Below, in pieces: positions 36,001-47,782 of a stretch of 64,000 nucleotides of DNA; position 1 is the first letter of the stretch; each line of letters starts with the position of its first letter. The DNA is from Polydactylus sextarius (lineage: Eukaryota > Chordata > Actinopteri > Polynemidae). Below the pieces are notes generated by a model. The model was not told where the DNA came from and made no database searches. It worked only from the letters and a program-made list of their open reading frames with translations. The translations under genes and the position numbers were made by a program. The DNA lies in contig CM028931.1 in the NCBI GenBank assembly GCA_016801845.1, positions 16,482,305 through 16,546,304 on the forward strand. Reading direction: 5' to 3'.

Positions 36001-36767
36001 ACGTCAGCTAGTTATAAACAAAGCTAACGTCAGCTAGTTGTAAACAAAGCTAACGTCAGCTAGTTGTAAACAAAGCTAACGTCAGCTAGTTGTAAACAAA
36101 GCTAACGTCAGCTAGTTGCAAACCAAGCTAACGTCAACTAATATAAACAAAGCTAACGACAGCTAGTTAAAAGCAAAGCTAATGTCAGCTAGTTATAAAC
36201 CAAGCTAACGTCAGCTAGTTGTAAACCAAGCTAACGTCAGCTAATTATGAAACAAGCTAACGTCAGCTAATTATTAAAACAAGCTAACGTCAGCTAGTTA
36301 TAAACCAAGCTAACGTCAGCTAGTTATAAACAAAGCTAACATCAGCTAGATATGAACCAAGCTAACATCAGTTAATTAGAAAACAAGCTAACGTCAGCTA
36401 CTTCAAAATAGCCAAATAGTTAACAATGAAAGTAAATGGGGCAGTCAGCCAAACTTATCTAAATTGTAATTCTTTAACCACTAATGAATATAATAAAGAT
36501 GTAGGGTGTTCCAGATATTACTTTAACAAAATAAAATATCTCTTGAGTGAGTGTTTGACCAACATTACATCACTTTAACACTTTAACTTACTTAAAAACC
36601 TCCTGGTCCACAGTGATTCCTGCAGCTTGTGTCAACTCGAACAGCTCCGTCTCCTCCGCAGTCAAGACTTTCTTCTTCTTTATCGCATATTTCTGAACAT
36701 TAGACGTGACAACCAACGCTGGGGAGTCTGGAGCTGTCGGCAGCGTTTGTTGAGCTTGTTGAGACAT
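33087..36767 (-). CDS. mzt2: Mitotic-spindle organizing protein 2 (MOZART2)
   Basis: Small subunit of gamma-tubulin ring complexes, which nucleate microtubules at centrosomes and spindles. I join three coding exons on the minus strand: 36,767-36,592, 35,546-35,383 and 33,232-33,087, giving 161 residues (human is about 158). The core follows residues KKKKVLTAEETELFELTQAA, then VDLLKMNVAPQAVFQTLKAM and CAGQRV, which is diagnostic for the family. The tail holds RQPSATRGQK, matching the conserved QPSATR of mammals, then a serine run. Splice sites: exon 1 ends at a GTAAGT donor; exon 2 follows CGTCGTCAG and ends at a weaker GTTGGT donor; exon 3 follows CCTTCAG. Phases fit (176, 164 and 146 bases). 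Intron 1 holds a 26-base satellite and intron 2 holds family B. Placing the donor of exon 2 is the least certain step. Confidence 0.92.
33562..34395. repeat. Repeat family B as a large inverted pair in MZT2 intron 2
   Basis: The plus-oriented half (about 33,562-33,900) has CGTTAGCGGAGATGCTAATA and GAGTTAATGTCAGTTGACA. The opposite half (about 33,985-34,385) has TTAGCATCTCCGCTAACGTA and TGTCAACTGACATTAACTC. The halves could fold into a hairpin of about 350 bases. No ORF. Confidence 0.75.
34799..34957 (-). other. Candidate cassette exon in MZT2 intron 2
   Basis: A stop-free 159-base stretch follows a pyrimidine-rich tract ending CCCTGAAG and precedes a GTCCATG donor-like site. Spliced between exons 2 and 3 it would keep the frame (phase 1 on both sides) and add 53 residues. 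The predicted part starts EDDVTLVSGKSSKPP and has an alanine run, a serine run and PGPRATRVNTK. I know no counterpart in the family. It could be chance, because both splice sites are weak. Confidence 0.2.
35580..36412. repeat. 26-base satellite array in MZT2 intron 1, plus orientation
   Basis: About 30 copies of AAGCTAACGTCAGCTAGTTA joined by TAAACC or GAAAAC variants. This is the reverse complement of the unit at 26,301-28,375. The right end runs straight into AAATAGTTAACAATGAAAGT of family A at about 36,413. Confidence 0.92.
36413..36560. mobile_element. Fold-back family A, fragment 8
   Basis: A plus arm (AACAATGAAAGTAAATGGGG) truncated after AACCACTAATGAAT is followed by GATATTACTTTAACAAAATA and ATATCTCTTGAG of the opposite end. 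It looks like an internally deleted copy. It ends about 30 bases before MZT2 exon 1 on the plus-strand map. Confidence 0.65.
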
Positions 36768-37727
36768 CGTTGATATTAAAAAACCTGCACATTTATGACA
36801 AACGACAACAAATAAAACACGTTAAACAAACGCAACAACAAGCTAACCGCCTTTAAAAATAAACATACGTCTTTATTACAAACCGCGTCAACAAATCTTA
36901 TCAAACACACGAATAAAGACGTTTGAAAAACTTTAAATGTCGATAAAAATAGCGTTTAATGAAAGTAAAATACAAACGTACACACGTACCGTTGAATTAA
37001 CTGTGATTAGCGTCCAATTCAGGCAGGGCGCGCCAAGAAATACGTCATCACCGTGCGACAAACCGCGCTGCATCATGGGAGCTCTGGATTGAGATTTCAC
37101 ACGCAGAAAAAAATAGGAAATTTACCAAATCATCATTTTTATTTTATTTTATTAATAGTTGAATACATATTTTTACATAAATAAATTGTGTATATATATA
37201 TGAATAAATTTATATATATATAAATGAATAAATAAATTTGATATAAAATACATTAATTTCGGGGAAAAAAGTTAGTTTAGTAGTCTTACTTTTTTTTTAG
37301 TCCTTGATGTACTTTTATTAAATAATTATCTAAAAAAAAATATATATCAAAATTTTCGACGATATGTATTTATTTATTTTATGTTGTCTAGTGTATTTTT
37401 ATTGTATTACGCACGACAATTAACAGGAAGTGGGGAATAATCTTTGCTCTCATTGCGCATGCGCAACATAAGAAGACGGAAGTGGCTTAAATCTGCCGTT
37501 AAATTTTACGTTAAAATGTCAGTTGTACAGATTCAATATGGAATATGAGATTTTTTCTTATATTATAATTATGTTTTATTGGTTAACGTTGAGGGTTTTA
37601 GGTGAGAAAACGGCGTTTATTTGCTAATGTCGTTTAAAGAGCGCGAACCCGGAAGTGCCGTGGGGATTGTCCTCTCGCCGCCGCTTCTGCTGCTGCTGCT
37701 GCGTCGCTCCTGCGCTGTCGCCCCAGA
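36768..37727. promoter_or_regulatory. Divergent start region between MZT2 and TRIM23
   Basis: The two start codons face away from each other across 960 bases. Candidate sites on the TRIM23 side are the NRF1-type palindrome TGCGCATGCGCA at 37,454-37,465 and the ETS-type sites ACGGAAGTG at 37,476-37,484 and CCGGAAGTG at 37,649-37,657. On the MZT2 side, near 37,020-37,085, is a GC-rich patch with TACGTCA. No TATA box is placed convincingly. The AT-rich middle (37,100-37,430) suggests two separate core promoters, not one. Confidence 0.6.
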
Positions 37728-40700
37728 ATGGCCGCCGCTGCAGCAGGAATAAACAAGCAGGGCGCCGTGGCGACGATGGAGCCGTGCATCCGACACGGGA
37801 GAGGAGCCAGCGGGAGCACGGTGAAGGTCGGTAACGTCGTCGCTATGAAACCCGCGTATTTACGTCCGTATTTATGACCGTTTGTTTACGTTTTTTGTTG
37901 TTTTGTTGTTGCTGTCGCTGCCTTCGTGGCTTCAGATTTTTTTTGGGGGGGTGTATGCTGCTGCGTTGGCGTTGGCACAAACCAATCCACACTTTATATA
38001 TATACATATATGTTTATATATTAAATATATGTGCGTGCGTGTGTATATAATGTGTAATAATACAATTACAGCTCAGTTAATTTGGATTTGTGCAGGAGGT
38101 TAAATCGCTTGTTGGCATCTGCATAAACTGCAGCTGCTCCATTTGATGTGATGTGGTTTTAAGCTGATGTGCATGGTTTGTTTGCAGGTTTATAACATGT
38201 TAATGATGTTATATTTGGCATAAATCACTGATGGAATGTAAATAAAGCAGAAAATCTGAGATAATTTGAGTTAAAGTGATTGTAAATGTGCAATCAGAGT
38301 CATTAAAAGTTGTGTTTTTGTGTGTTTCTTGCAGGTTTTGGAGTGTGGAGTCTGTGAGGACGTCTTCTCCCTCCAGGGTGATAAGGTTCCTCGCCTCCTG
38401 CTGTGTGGTCACACCGTCTGTCACGACTGTCTGACCAGGCTGCCGCTGCACGGACGAGCGGTTCGATGCCCCTTCGACAGACAGGTCACAGAGTTGGGTG
38501 AGAAACAACAACAAAATCATCAAGACATGACTCAGTCTGATGCGCATCTGTCTGAGGAAGCAGGAAACTTACAAAATAAAAGTCTAAACTAGGGATCTGA
38601 TGCAAGTTTTGGCTTCTGCAAACATGAAATATGAAACTAAGGGAGTAAATACACCAACAACAGAATAAACAAGGCTATAACATACGTTTATACACAGCTA
38701 CATAAATAGTTTTATCATTATATACACATATATAATAAAGGTGGATGCTACTGTTGTAGCTAAAATGCTAATCTAAAGACTCGTAAACCTTTATAGCTAC
38801 TGTTAGCATAATATCCTAACATTAGCTGGTTATAAAACAAGCTAATGTTAGGATAAACTTAGTTTTTAGCCAGAATGTTAGCTAATTTTAGCATAGAGTT
38901 GGATCCTACTTTTTGCTAAAATGCTAATTCAGACCTGTTGTAAACCTTTAAAGCTACTGTTAGCATACTATCCTAACATTAGCTATAATTAGTTTAAAAG
39001 CCATTAGCCATTAGTTATAAAACAAGCTAATATTATTATAAAGTTCATTTTAAGTCAAAATATTAGCTAATGTTAGCATAGCGTTGGGTCCTGGCCATTT
39101 GTTAAATGCTAACATTAGCTTGTTACAAACCTAGCTAGCTTGCAAAGTGGTTGGATCCAGCTATTTAGCCAAAATGCTACTATTTGCACAGGGTTGAATC
39201 CCGCAGTTGGATAAAACCCTATCATCGCTAAGCTAACATCGGCTAGTTATAAACCAAGCTAATGTCAGCTAGTTAGAAACAAAGCTAACGACAGCTAGTT
39301 GTAAACCAAGCTAACATCAGCTAGTTATAAAACAAGCTAATGTTAGCATAAAGTCAATAAAGTTAGATCCTACTCTTGTAGCTAAAATGGTAAATCAAAC
39401 TTGTTCTATACCTTTAATGCTAATGTTAACATAATATCCTAACATTAGCAAAGTGTAAAACAAGCTAATGTTAGACTTAAGTTGGTTTTTAGACAAAATT
39501 GTAGCTAAATGTAATTGTAGCATGGCGTTGTAGCCATGTGTTAAATGCTAACATTAGCTTGTTATGTAACTAGTTAGCTTGCAAAGTGTTACCATCTGTG
39601 TCCTCTACACTAACATTACTCAATTAAAAACTAATACTAGCTAGTGCTAAGCCTTTAATGCTAATGTTTGCATGAGATTAGATTAAAATACCAACTTTAG
39701 CTAGTCCTAAGAACTTGTTGCTAATGTTAGCATAAAGTTGAGCCCTACATTTTTACTAAAATGCTACCAGTGTCTGTTAGCATGGCTACTTGTTAAAATC
39801 CAAACTTTAGCTTCTTATTAAACAAAAGCTAATGTTAGCTTTAAATTAAACTCAACGTTATAAAGAAGGCTAATGTTAGCATAAAGTTAAATCCCAGCTA
39901 GTTAGTTAAAGTGTTTCTGTTACTAATATTATTGCTATTTATTAAATTCCTATCTTAAGCAAATTATAAAACAGGCTAATGTTAGCATGAAGTTAAATCC
40001 TGCCAGTTAGCCAAAATGCTATTGTTAGCGTGGGGTTGGATCTTGCTATTTAGCCAAAAAGCTAATGTTAGCACAGGTGTTGGATACTGGTATTTGTTAA
40101 GATCCAAACATTAGCTAGTTATAAAACGAGCTACATAAAGATAAATCGGCCTTTTTAGCCAAAATGCTAATGCTAGCATCTGGCTTCTGATGTTTTTTTT
40201 TTTAGGAGACTCTGGTATTTGGGGTCTGAAGAAGAACTTCGCTTTACTCGAGCTTTTGGAGCGGCTCCAAAATGGCGCCTCCAACCAGTCGGGGATGGCG
40301 GAGGACGCTCTGAAAGGAATGGGAGAAGTAAGGAAACAGAAACGTAGCTTTTGTTTTTTTTTTAATTTCCAAAACAACAAAACATCTGAAACATCACGAC
40401 GTTTGTCCTCCACCAGTGCATCATCCGCTGCGACGAGGACGAGAGCCACACGGCGTCCATGTACTGCACCGTGTGCGCCACCCACCTGTGCGCCGAGTGT
40501 TCGCAGCTCACCCACTCCACCCGCACGCTGGCCAAGCACCGCCGCGTGCCGCTCGCCGACAAACCCCACGAGAAGACGCTGTGTCCGCAGCACCAGGTCC
40601 ACGCCATCGAGTTCGTCTGCCTGGAGGAGGCGTGTCAGTCCGGGCCGCTCATGTGCTGCGTGTGCAAGGAGTACGGCAAGCACCAAGGACATAAGGTGGT

Positions 40701-43700
40701 TAAAACACAACGATAAAGATCTGATCGATTCAGAGTCTTTTAATGTCGCAGTTCCATGTTGGCTAGTTCTGTTAGCTTCTTGCTGATGTTAATTTTTAGC
40801 TAAAATGCTAACTTTTAATAAAACTTTACATCTTTAATGCTAATGTTAGCATGGGTTTGGATCCTACTATTTGATAAAACCTTTGCATTAGCTAGTTACA
40901 AAACAAGCTAATGTTAGCAAGAAGTTAAATCCTGTTTTTTTTTTTAGCCAAAATGCTAATGTTAGCATGAGGTTAGATTCTACTGTTCTAGTTCTAAAAA
41001 CTTTTTTCTTATGTTGGCATAGAATTGGATTCTACTTCTTAGCTAAAATGCTAACTTTGACTAGCTCTAAGCCTGAAATGCTAATGTTAGCATGAGGTTA
41101 GATTCTACTTTTTGCCTTTTCCCAAATGCTAACATTAGCTAGTTTTAAAAACATGTTGCTAATGATAGTATAAAATTGGATCCCACTTTTTTGCTAAAAT
41201 GCTAATAATGATGCTATAAGCTTTTAATGCTAATGTTAGCATGGAGCATTTGATTCTGCTATTTGATATAACATTATCTGCTAACAAGCTAATGTTAACC
41301 TAAAATTAAATCCTGATTCTTAGCCAAAATGCTACTGTCAGCATGGGATTAGGTCCCACTATTAAAGTATCCAGTTTTAAAACAAGCTAGCTTTAATGCT
41401 AAAATGCTAATGTTGACTGGGTTTGAACCTGTAATGCTGCTGTTAGCATTACAGGTTAGTGTCTACTTTTAGTTAAAAACTAATGTTAGCACAAAGTTAA
41501 AACTTTCTTATTAGCTAAAATGCTACTGTTAGCGTGGAGTTGGATCCTAAATGCTAACGTTGGCTAGTTCTAAAGTTATTAAACAATCTAATGTTAGCTC
41601 AAAGGCAAATCCTACTCTTTAGCCAAACTGCTACTGTTAGCATTGATTTAGATACTGCTATTTGTTAAAATATTAACATTTCCAAATTATAAAACAAGCT
41701 AATGTTAGCATGAAGTTGGATCCCTCTATTTAGCCAAAATGCTAATATCATTAAAGTTTTACTATCTCTTAATGAATCAGTAGCAACACTAGCGTCCAAA
41801 TGCTAATGTTAGCATCAGATATCCTCATTTAACCCTCAACTTTCTTGCTAGCACGCCGTTCTCGAGACTGAAGCTAACCAGATCCGAGCGTCCATTTTGG
41901 ACATGGCCCACTGCATCCGCACCTTCACGGACGAGGTGTCCGAGTACTCGAGGAAGCTGGTCGGCATCGTGCAGCAGATCGAAGGCGGCGAACAAATCGT
42001 GGAGGACGGCGTCGGCATGGCGCACACCGAACATGTAAGATCGCACTTTTTAAAACCCGTGCACGATACATTTCCTCACGAGGCGTCAACATCCATCAAT
42101 CGTCCGTTTCCCCCACGTCAGGTTCCCGGTACGGCGGAGAGCGCTCGCTCCTGCGTCCGAGCGTACTTCGCCGACCTCCACGAGACTCTGTGTCGGCAGG
42201 AGGAGATGGCGCTGAGCGTGGTGGACGCCCACGTCAGGGAGAGACTCATCTGGCTGCGGCAGCAGCAGGAGGACATGACCATCCTGCTGTCTCAGGTGTC
42301 CACCGCCTGCCTGCACTGTGAGAAGACGCTGCAGCAGGTAGGGGGCGCAAGCTAACATGCTAACGTTAGCATGGAGTCAGATTCTACCTTTTTGTTAAAA
42401 TGCTAACATTGGATAGTTCCAAAAACTTGTTGCACAAGTTAGCATGAAGCTCTTTTCTTGTTGACTGGTTCTAAATCTTTAAAGCTAATGCTAGCTTGAA
42501 GTTAAATGCCATTTTCTGGCCAAAATGCTAATGTTAGCATGGCATGGTTCCTAAATGCTAACACTGGCTAGTTCTAAACCAGCTAATGTTAGCTTAAATC
42601 CCACTTTTTAGCCAAAATGCTAATGTTAGTTTGGAACTAGAGTCTATTATTGGTTAAAATGCTGTTGCTAAACCGCAAAAGTTAGCATGCAAACATGCTA
42701 GTAAGCAAAATATTAGCTTGTTATAAACCAAGCTAATGTTAGTGTAAAGATAAACACCCACTAGTTAGCTAAACTGCTACTATTAGCACATGGTTGGATC
42801 TTGTTATTTAGCCAAAAAGCTAATGTTAGCATGAAGTTGTATCCTACTATTTGTTCAAATCTCAACATTAGCTAGTTACAAAACAAGCTGATGTTAGCAT
42901 AAAGTTAAATTCTGATTTTTAGCCAAAATGCTAATGTTAGCGTGTAATTTGTTATTTGTTGTTAACAAGTTAGAAAACGGGCTAATGTGAGCAGTATATT
43001 AAATCTCGCTCTTTAGCCAGAATGCTAATGTTAGCGTGGAGTTTGATGCTGCGAACATTAACCACTTTTTTCCCTCGTTTTTTTCCGTCGCAGGACGACT
43101 GCAGAGTCGTTCTAGCGAAGCAGGAGATCAACTGTTTGTTGGAGACTTTACAGAAGCAGCAGCATCAGTTCACAGAGTTAGCGGATCACGTTCAGCTCGA
43201 CGCCGGGATCCCCGTCACCTTCACTAAGGTACGACGCGCTTTGTTGTTCAAACCTCCAAAGAAAACTGAACCGGCGTTGAGTCGATTATTCGTTGTGTTT
43301 GCGTTTCCAGGACAACCGAGTCCACATCGGTCCGAAGATGGAGATCCGCGTCGTCACGCTCGGACTCGATGGAGCCGGAAAAACCACGATCCTCTTTAAG
43401 CTGAAACAGGACGAGTTCATGCAGCCGATACCGACCATCGGTGAGAACGAACGAACAAAACAAACGTTATTCTATCTCGTCTTTTATTAACCTGCTAATT
43501 AATATATGTGTTTACTTTTAAAAGGTTTTAACGTGGAAACAGTCGAGTATAAGAACTTGAAATTCACCATCTGGGACGTTGGAGGGAAACATAAGCTCAG
43601 ACCGCTCTGGAAACACTACTACCTGAACACTCAAGGTACTTTAACGTCTTTAAACTGCTTCACTGCTGGTGTGTTATCACTGTAACATCTGTAAACATCT

Positions 43701-45058
43701 GCGTTGGTTCGTAGCGGTGGTGTTCGTGATCGACAGCTGCCACCGTGATCGACTCATGGAGGCTCACAGCGAACTCGCCAAACTACTGACGGAGAAGGAG
43801 CTGAGAGACGCTCTGTTGCTCATCTTCGCTAACAAACAGGTAAAGACGTTAGCACGAGGTTGTTGAACAAGCTAATGTTAGCAAGGAGTTAAATCATGGT
43901 TTTTAGCTAAGATGCTAATAGTAGCATCAGGTTAGATTCTACTTAGGGGGTTAGATACCACTATTTAGCTAACATGCTAATGTTAGCATTGGGTTACAAT
44001 CCTACAATGTCAATGTTAGCATAAAGTTGGATCCTACTTTTTCACTAAAATACTCATAAATGCTAATGTTAGCCTGAGGTATTAATCCCATTTCTTAGCC
44101 AAAATGCTAATGTTAGCATTGAGTTGGATCCTAAATGCTACCGCTAGTTATAAAGTCTTAAAACAAGCTGTAAATTTAAAGGTAATCCCTTACCCTCTTT
44201 TAGCCAAAATGCTACTGTTAGGACGGAGTTGGATCTTCCTACTTTGTTAAAACCAAAACATTAGCCAGTTATAAAACAAGCTAATGTTAGCATGAAGTTG
44301 AATCCTGCTTCTTAGCCAAAATGCTAAAGTTAGCGTGTAATTTGTTATTTGTTGTTAAAGTTAGCCTGGTGTTGAGCAGATCCTAAATCTCGCTCTTTAG
44401 CCAGAATGCTAGTGTTAGCAGTTTTAAAACAACCTGTTAGCTTAAAGGTAAATCCTGCCTTTGAGCCAAAATGCTAACATTAGCATGGAGTTGGATCCAA
44501 AATACTAACACTGGCTAGTCATTTAACAATGAGTTAGATAACAAGCTAATGTTAGCCTAACGGTATATCCCAATTTTAGCCAAAAGGCTAATGGTGAATC
44601 CTAAAGATTAATGCTCGTTCTGAAGTTTTGTAAGAAGTCGTTAGCTTAAAGCTAAACTCTGCCTTTTAACTTAAATGCTAATAGTAGCATGAAGCTGAAT
44701 CCCGCTTATTAGCCAACATGCTAATGTTAGCATGGCGTTTGATCCTGCTATTTGTTAAAATCAAAACATTAGCGAGTTACAACGCAAGCTAACGTCACTC
44801 GCTAGTTATAAAACAAGCTAACGTTAGCGTTTAGTTCACGTCGAACCGGTTTAACCGTTTTCTCGTGTCGTGTTTCAGGACGTCCCCGGCGCCGTGTCGG
44901 TGGAGGAGATGACGGAGTTGCTGAGTTTGCACAAGTTGTGTTGTGGGCGGAGCTGGCACATCCAGGGCTGCGACGCTCGCAGCGGCACCGGGCTCCACGA
45001 GGGTCTGGATTGGCTGTCGAGGCAGCTGGTCGCCGCCGGCGTCCTGGACGTGGCTTAG
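37728..45058 (+). CDS. trim23: E3 ubiquitin ligase / ARF GTPase TRIM23 (ARD1)
   Basis: RING-type ubiquitin ligase with a C-terminal ARF-family GTPase domain; relatives act in membrane traffic, innate immune signalling and autophagy. Eleven coding exons: 37,728-37,826; 38,335-38,497; 40,206-40,327; 40,417-40,695; 41,852-42,034; 42,122-42,337; 43,094-43,228; 43,311-43,440; 43,525-43,635; 43,715-43,839; 44,879-45,058. They give 580 residues (human 574). The RING spans about residues 37-81 with C37, C40, C57, H59, C62, C65 and C78. Two B-boxes lie in about 129-221 and a coiled-coil-prone region in about 222-395. The ARF domain starts near 409: P-loop GLDGAGKT at 417-424, WDVGGK at 459-464 and NKQD at 519-522. 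Lys464 stands where ordinary ARFs have the catalytic glutamine, as in mammalian TRIM23. The first 33 residues differ from the human N-terminus. Introns 2, 4, 6 and 10 are packed with one tandem repeat. Confidence 0.97.
38700..40185. repeat. TRIM23 intron 2 tandem array
   Basis: Degenerate units of about 50-60 bases carry AAAATGCTAATGTTAGCAT, an AAGTTGGATCCTACT-like phrase and TTTTAGCCAAAATGC. Around 39,225-39,345 a few copies of the 26-base satellite (AAACCAAGCTAATGTCAGCT) are interleaved. Confidence 0.85.
40775..41820. repeat. TRIM23 intron 4 tandem array
   Basis: The same unit as in intron 2: GCTAATGTTAGCATGGGTTT, GGATCCTACT and TTAGCCAAAATGCTAATG, about 18-20 degenerate copies filling nearly the whole intron. 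Confidence 0.85.
42345..43040. repeat. TRIM23 intron 6 tandem array
   Basis: The same private unit: AAAATGCTAATGTTAGCATG, TAGCCAAAATGC and GGATCTTG. It fills all but about 60 bases of the intron. Confidence 0.85.
43850..44835. repeat. TRIM23 intron 10 tandem array
   Basis: The same private unit again, with GGTTAGATTCTACT and TTAGCCAAAATGCTAATGTT. It separates the NKQ and D codons of the GTPase NKQD motif, because that intron lies between them. Confidence 0.85.
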
Positions 45059-45283
45059 AACCGCCGCCGCCGCTTAAAGACTGAACCCAAACCCAACTTT
45101 TCATCGGCTTTAAGTCGTCGTTCGCCATCTTTCCCTCTTCGTTCGCCGCCGTGAGCAAAGGAAGAAAAGATGTAAATAATCAGTCGACTCATTTAATGGG
45201 AACATGGAAACTACAACACTTATCTTAACGTCTGTGCTAACGCTCACGTCTACGACCTCCAGCTCCACCGGCACAACCTGAGA

Positions 45284-45289
45284 AATAAA
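45284..45289 (+). terminator. Polyadenylation signal AATAAA for TRIM23
   Basis: AATAAA lies 226 bases after the TAG stop codon, in otherwise non-repetitive 3' sequence. No other good signal lies nearer. Confidence 0.6.
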
Positions 45290-46299
45290 ACGCACGGATC
45301 ACAAACTCCCATCATGCTTTGTTCCTGTACAGACGCAACTAACGCAGCGGTTATTTTAGTTACAAGTTACAAGTAGAACAGTTACGGAAACTCTGAGAGA
45401 CGAGTGAGAAGTTTTTTATTTATTTATTTTTACGTGTTGAAATTTTTTTGGTTTGTTTTTGTAATACCCATTTTGGCCACAGGGGGGCAGCGTTTTTCTT
45501 TTTATTTGTACATTCACTTTTAGCCTGAAATAAAAAAATAGAAATAATAAAATAGTAATATTTTTTAATTTTGAAAAATTTGGCACAATCAAAAAAATTT
45601 GGATTTTTTTTTTTGTAATATCCATTTTCGCCACAAGGGGTCGTCAGTTTTTGGGGTTTTTTTTTAAATTTGTGCATTCACCTTTAAAATAAAATGAAAA
45701 AAAAAAATATATTTTTTAACAATTAGACTAAATTTTACAAAATTTGTTTTTTTTAAAATTTACGTAAAAAATTCTCACTTGTCTCTTTTAGCTTCCGTTA
45801 AAAAAAAAAAAAAAAAAAAAAAAATCGCTTTTCATCTTTATTATTTATCCAACCTCCGTACGTGACAGTAATCTCAGCTAAAAGCAGAAAAATAGTCGTT
45901 AATAAAAAGTTTACGTACTTTTTTTTTATCCGTTCCGAAGTTACCGCAGCGCCCTCTGTAGGTCGAGTCAAGTTACATCCGGTTACGATGTTTGTTTCGG
46001 TTTTATTTTGAAGTGAAACGTGTGAAAGTTTTATTTGATTTGATTTTATTTTGAAAAGTTTTAGCGCCACAGCTGGCCTTGAGATGGCGCCGCAGTCGCG
46101 AAGTTTTGGTTTGAATGTAAAGTTTTATTGTCACTGAACAAATTTACTGGTTTACTGAATTTATTTATGAGCGTAGAACGACGACACGAGGGGGCGCCGA
46201 GACGATGAGTTGTTGTTTATCGCTTGTTTGTTTGTTTGTTTTGTAAAACGTGTATTTACCGCGACGGAGACGTTGAGCTGCGTCGGGAAAAAATGTTAC

Positions 46300-47110
46300 A
46301 TTTACCAGAATAAAGTCGTAAAAGTATGAGAGTGAAATTCACAAATAAGTCGTAAATTTACGAGGTGACAATTCAAAAAATTGTGAGAATTCGTCGTAAA
46401 TTTCCGACTTTTATTCGCACGTGACGTGAACGTGCAAGATTTTTAGTCCCGCAAAATTACGAGAAGTCGGAAGAATTTTGAGAATAAACTTGAATAAAAG
46501 TCGCAAATATCCGACTTTTATTCTTATAAATTTACAAGAATAAAAATTGTAAATTACAAGAATAAACGTCGTAAATTTCCAACTTATTTTGTTTTAAAAA
46601 TCGTAAAATTATGAGAATAGAAGTCGTTAATTCTTGTTAATTTACGACATTTTTCTCGCAATTTTACAATTTTATAAGAGTAAAACTTCTTTTACCTTCG
46701 GAAATTTAGAATTTTTAGAACTTTTCTTTAGTGGAACTTTATTTGAGTTTATTCTCTAAATTTACACGAATAAAAGACGTAAAACTTACACGTATAAAAT
46801 CACAAATTTACAACTTTTATTTACATGCAACGTAAACGTACAAGATTTTTAGTCACGCAGAATTACGAGAAGTCGTAAGAATTTTGAGAATAAACTTGAA
46901 TAAAAGTCGTAAAACGACGAGTTTACGACATATTTTCCTCGCAATTTTACGATTTTAGAAGAGTAAAAGTTCCGTTACCTTCGGAAACCTAGAACTTTTC
47001 TTTAGTGGAACTTTATTTGAATTTATTCTCCTAAATTTACACGAATAAAAGACGTAAAACTTACACGTATAAAATCGCAAATTTACGACTTTATTCTGGA
47101 ACTTTTCTCC
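46300..47110. repeat. GTCGTAAATTTACGAC-type palindromic array
   Basis: Short degenerate units such as AAGTCGTAAATTTCCGACTT and GAATAAAAGTCGTAAA occur in both polarities. A larger duplication is visible: AGAACTTTTCTTTAGTGGAA at about 46,718 and 46,990. The same unit recurs inside PPWD1 intron 10. Confidence 0.8.
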
Positions 47111-47283
47111 CGCTACGCGGCTCTAATCCTGCGTCGTAAACTGCACCGACTCTGCCTCCGTTATTTTTTTTATCATCGTTATTTTTGCACTCGTTTTCGC
47201 CGCCTCACTACCGGTTTGGGTTTTTTTTTCGTTTTTTTTTTCACATTTGACAAAAACAATCTGCTGTTTATTAAATTAAAACT

Positions 47284-47314
<31 letters not shown>

Positions 47315-47743
47315 GTAGAAAAGTAGAAAAAAAGCAACGTGTGGTGAAAATCTTTTTGTCTTTAAAATGGGGAGACGGTACAACGATGACGTAATGTGAA
47401 ACTTAGTGAAACACGGAAACTTAAACACTGACACTCGTCTTATTATTATTATTATTATTATTATTGAGGATCTGAGTTTCATTTAATCTTTATTCATTGC
47501 TATGTAATGTTTACTACTTGTACCTATGTAAAATAAAACGGAAATAAAACCAACCTGCACGTTAACTTTGTGAAACTTTTGTTTTTTTGAGACGTAGAAG
47601 CACAAAAACGCATCGAAACCCTTTGTTACCGGTGAATTAAAAACAAATAAATGAATTAAAAGCGTCAATTACTTGTGTCTTTTTTTTTAAAAAAAAAAAA
47701 GAATCAGTGAGTCGTGGTCAAAGCGAGTCGTGTCATGTGATTC

Positions 47744-47749
47744 TTTAAT
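47744..47749 (-). terminator. Possible PPWD1 polyadenylation signal ATTAAA
   Basis: TTTAAT on the plus strand reads ATTAAA on the gene strand, 34 bases past the stop. A canonical AATAAA also lies at 47,489-47,494 on the same strand, so the real end is uncertain. Confidence 0.4.
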
Positions 47750-47782
47750 GTGGTAAAAAATAACGGTTCGTTTTCCGCGCGG

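Larger units (their letters stand above)
45300..47782. other. Intergenic region between convergent TRIM23 and PPWD1
   Basis: A diverged duplicate with AATACCCATTTTGGCCACAG lies at about 45,460 and AATATCCATTTTCGCCAC at about 45,616. Poly(A) is near 45,800-45,823 and again near 47,291-47,313. (TTA)n lies at about 47,441-47,464. A palindromic array fills 46,300-47,110 and is listed separately. No gene is supported. Confidence 0.6.
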
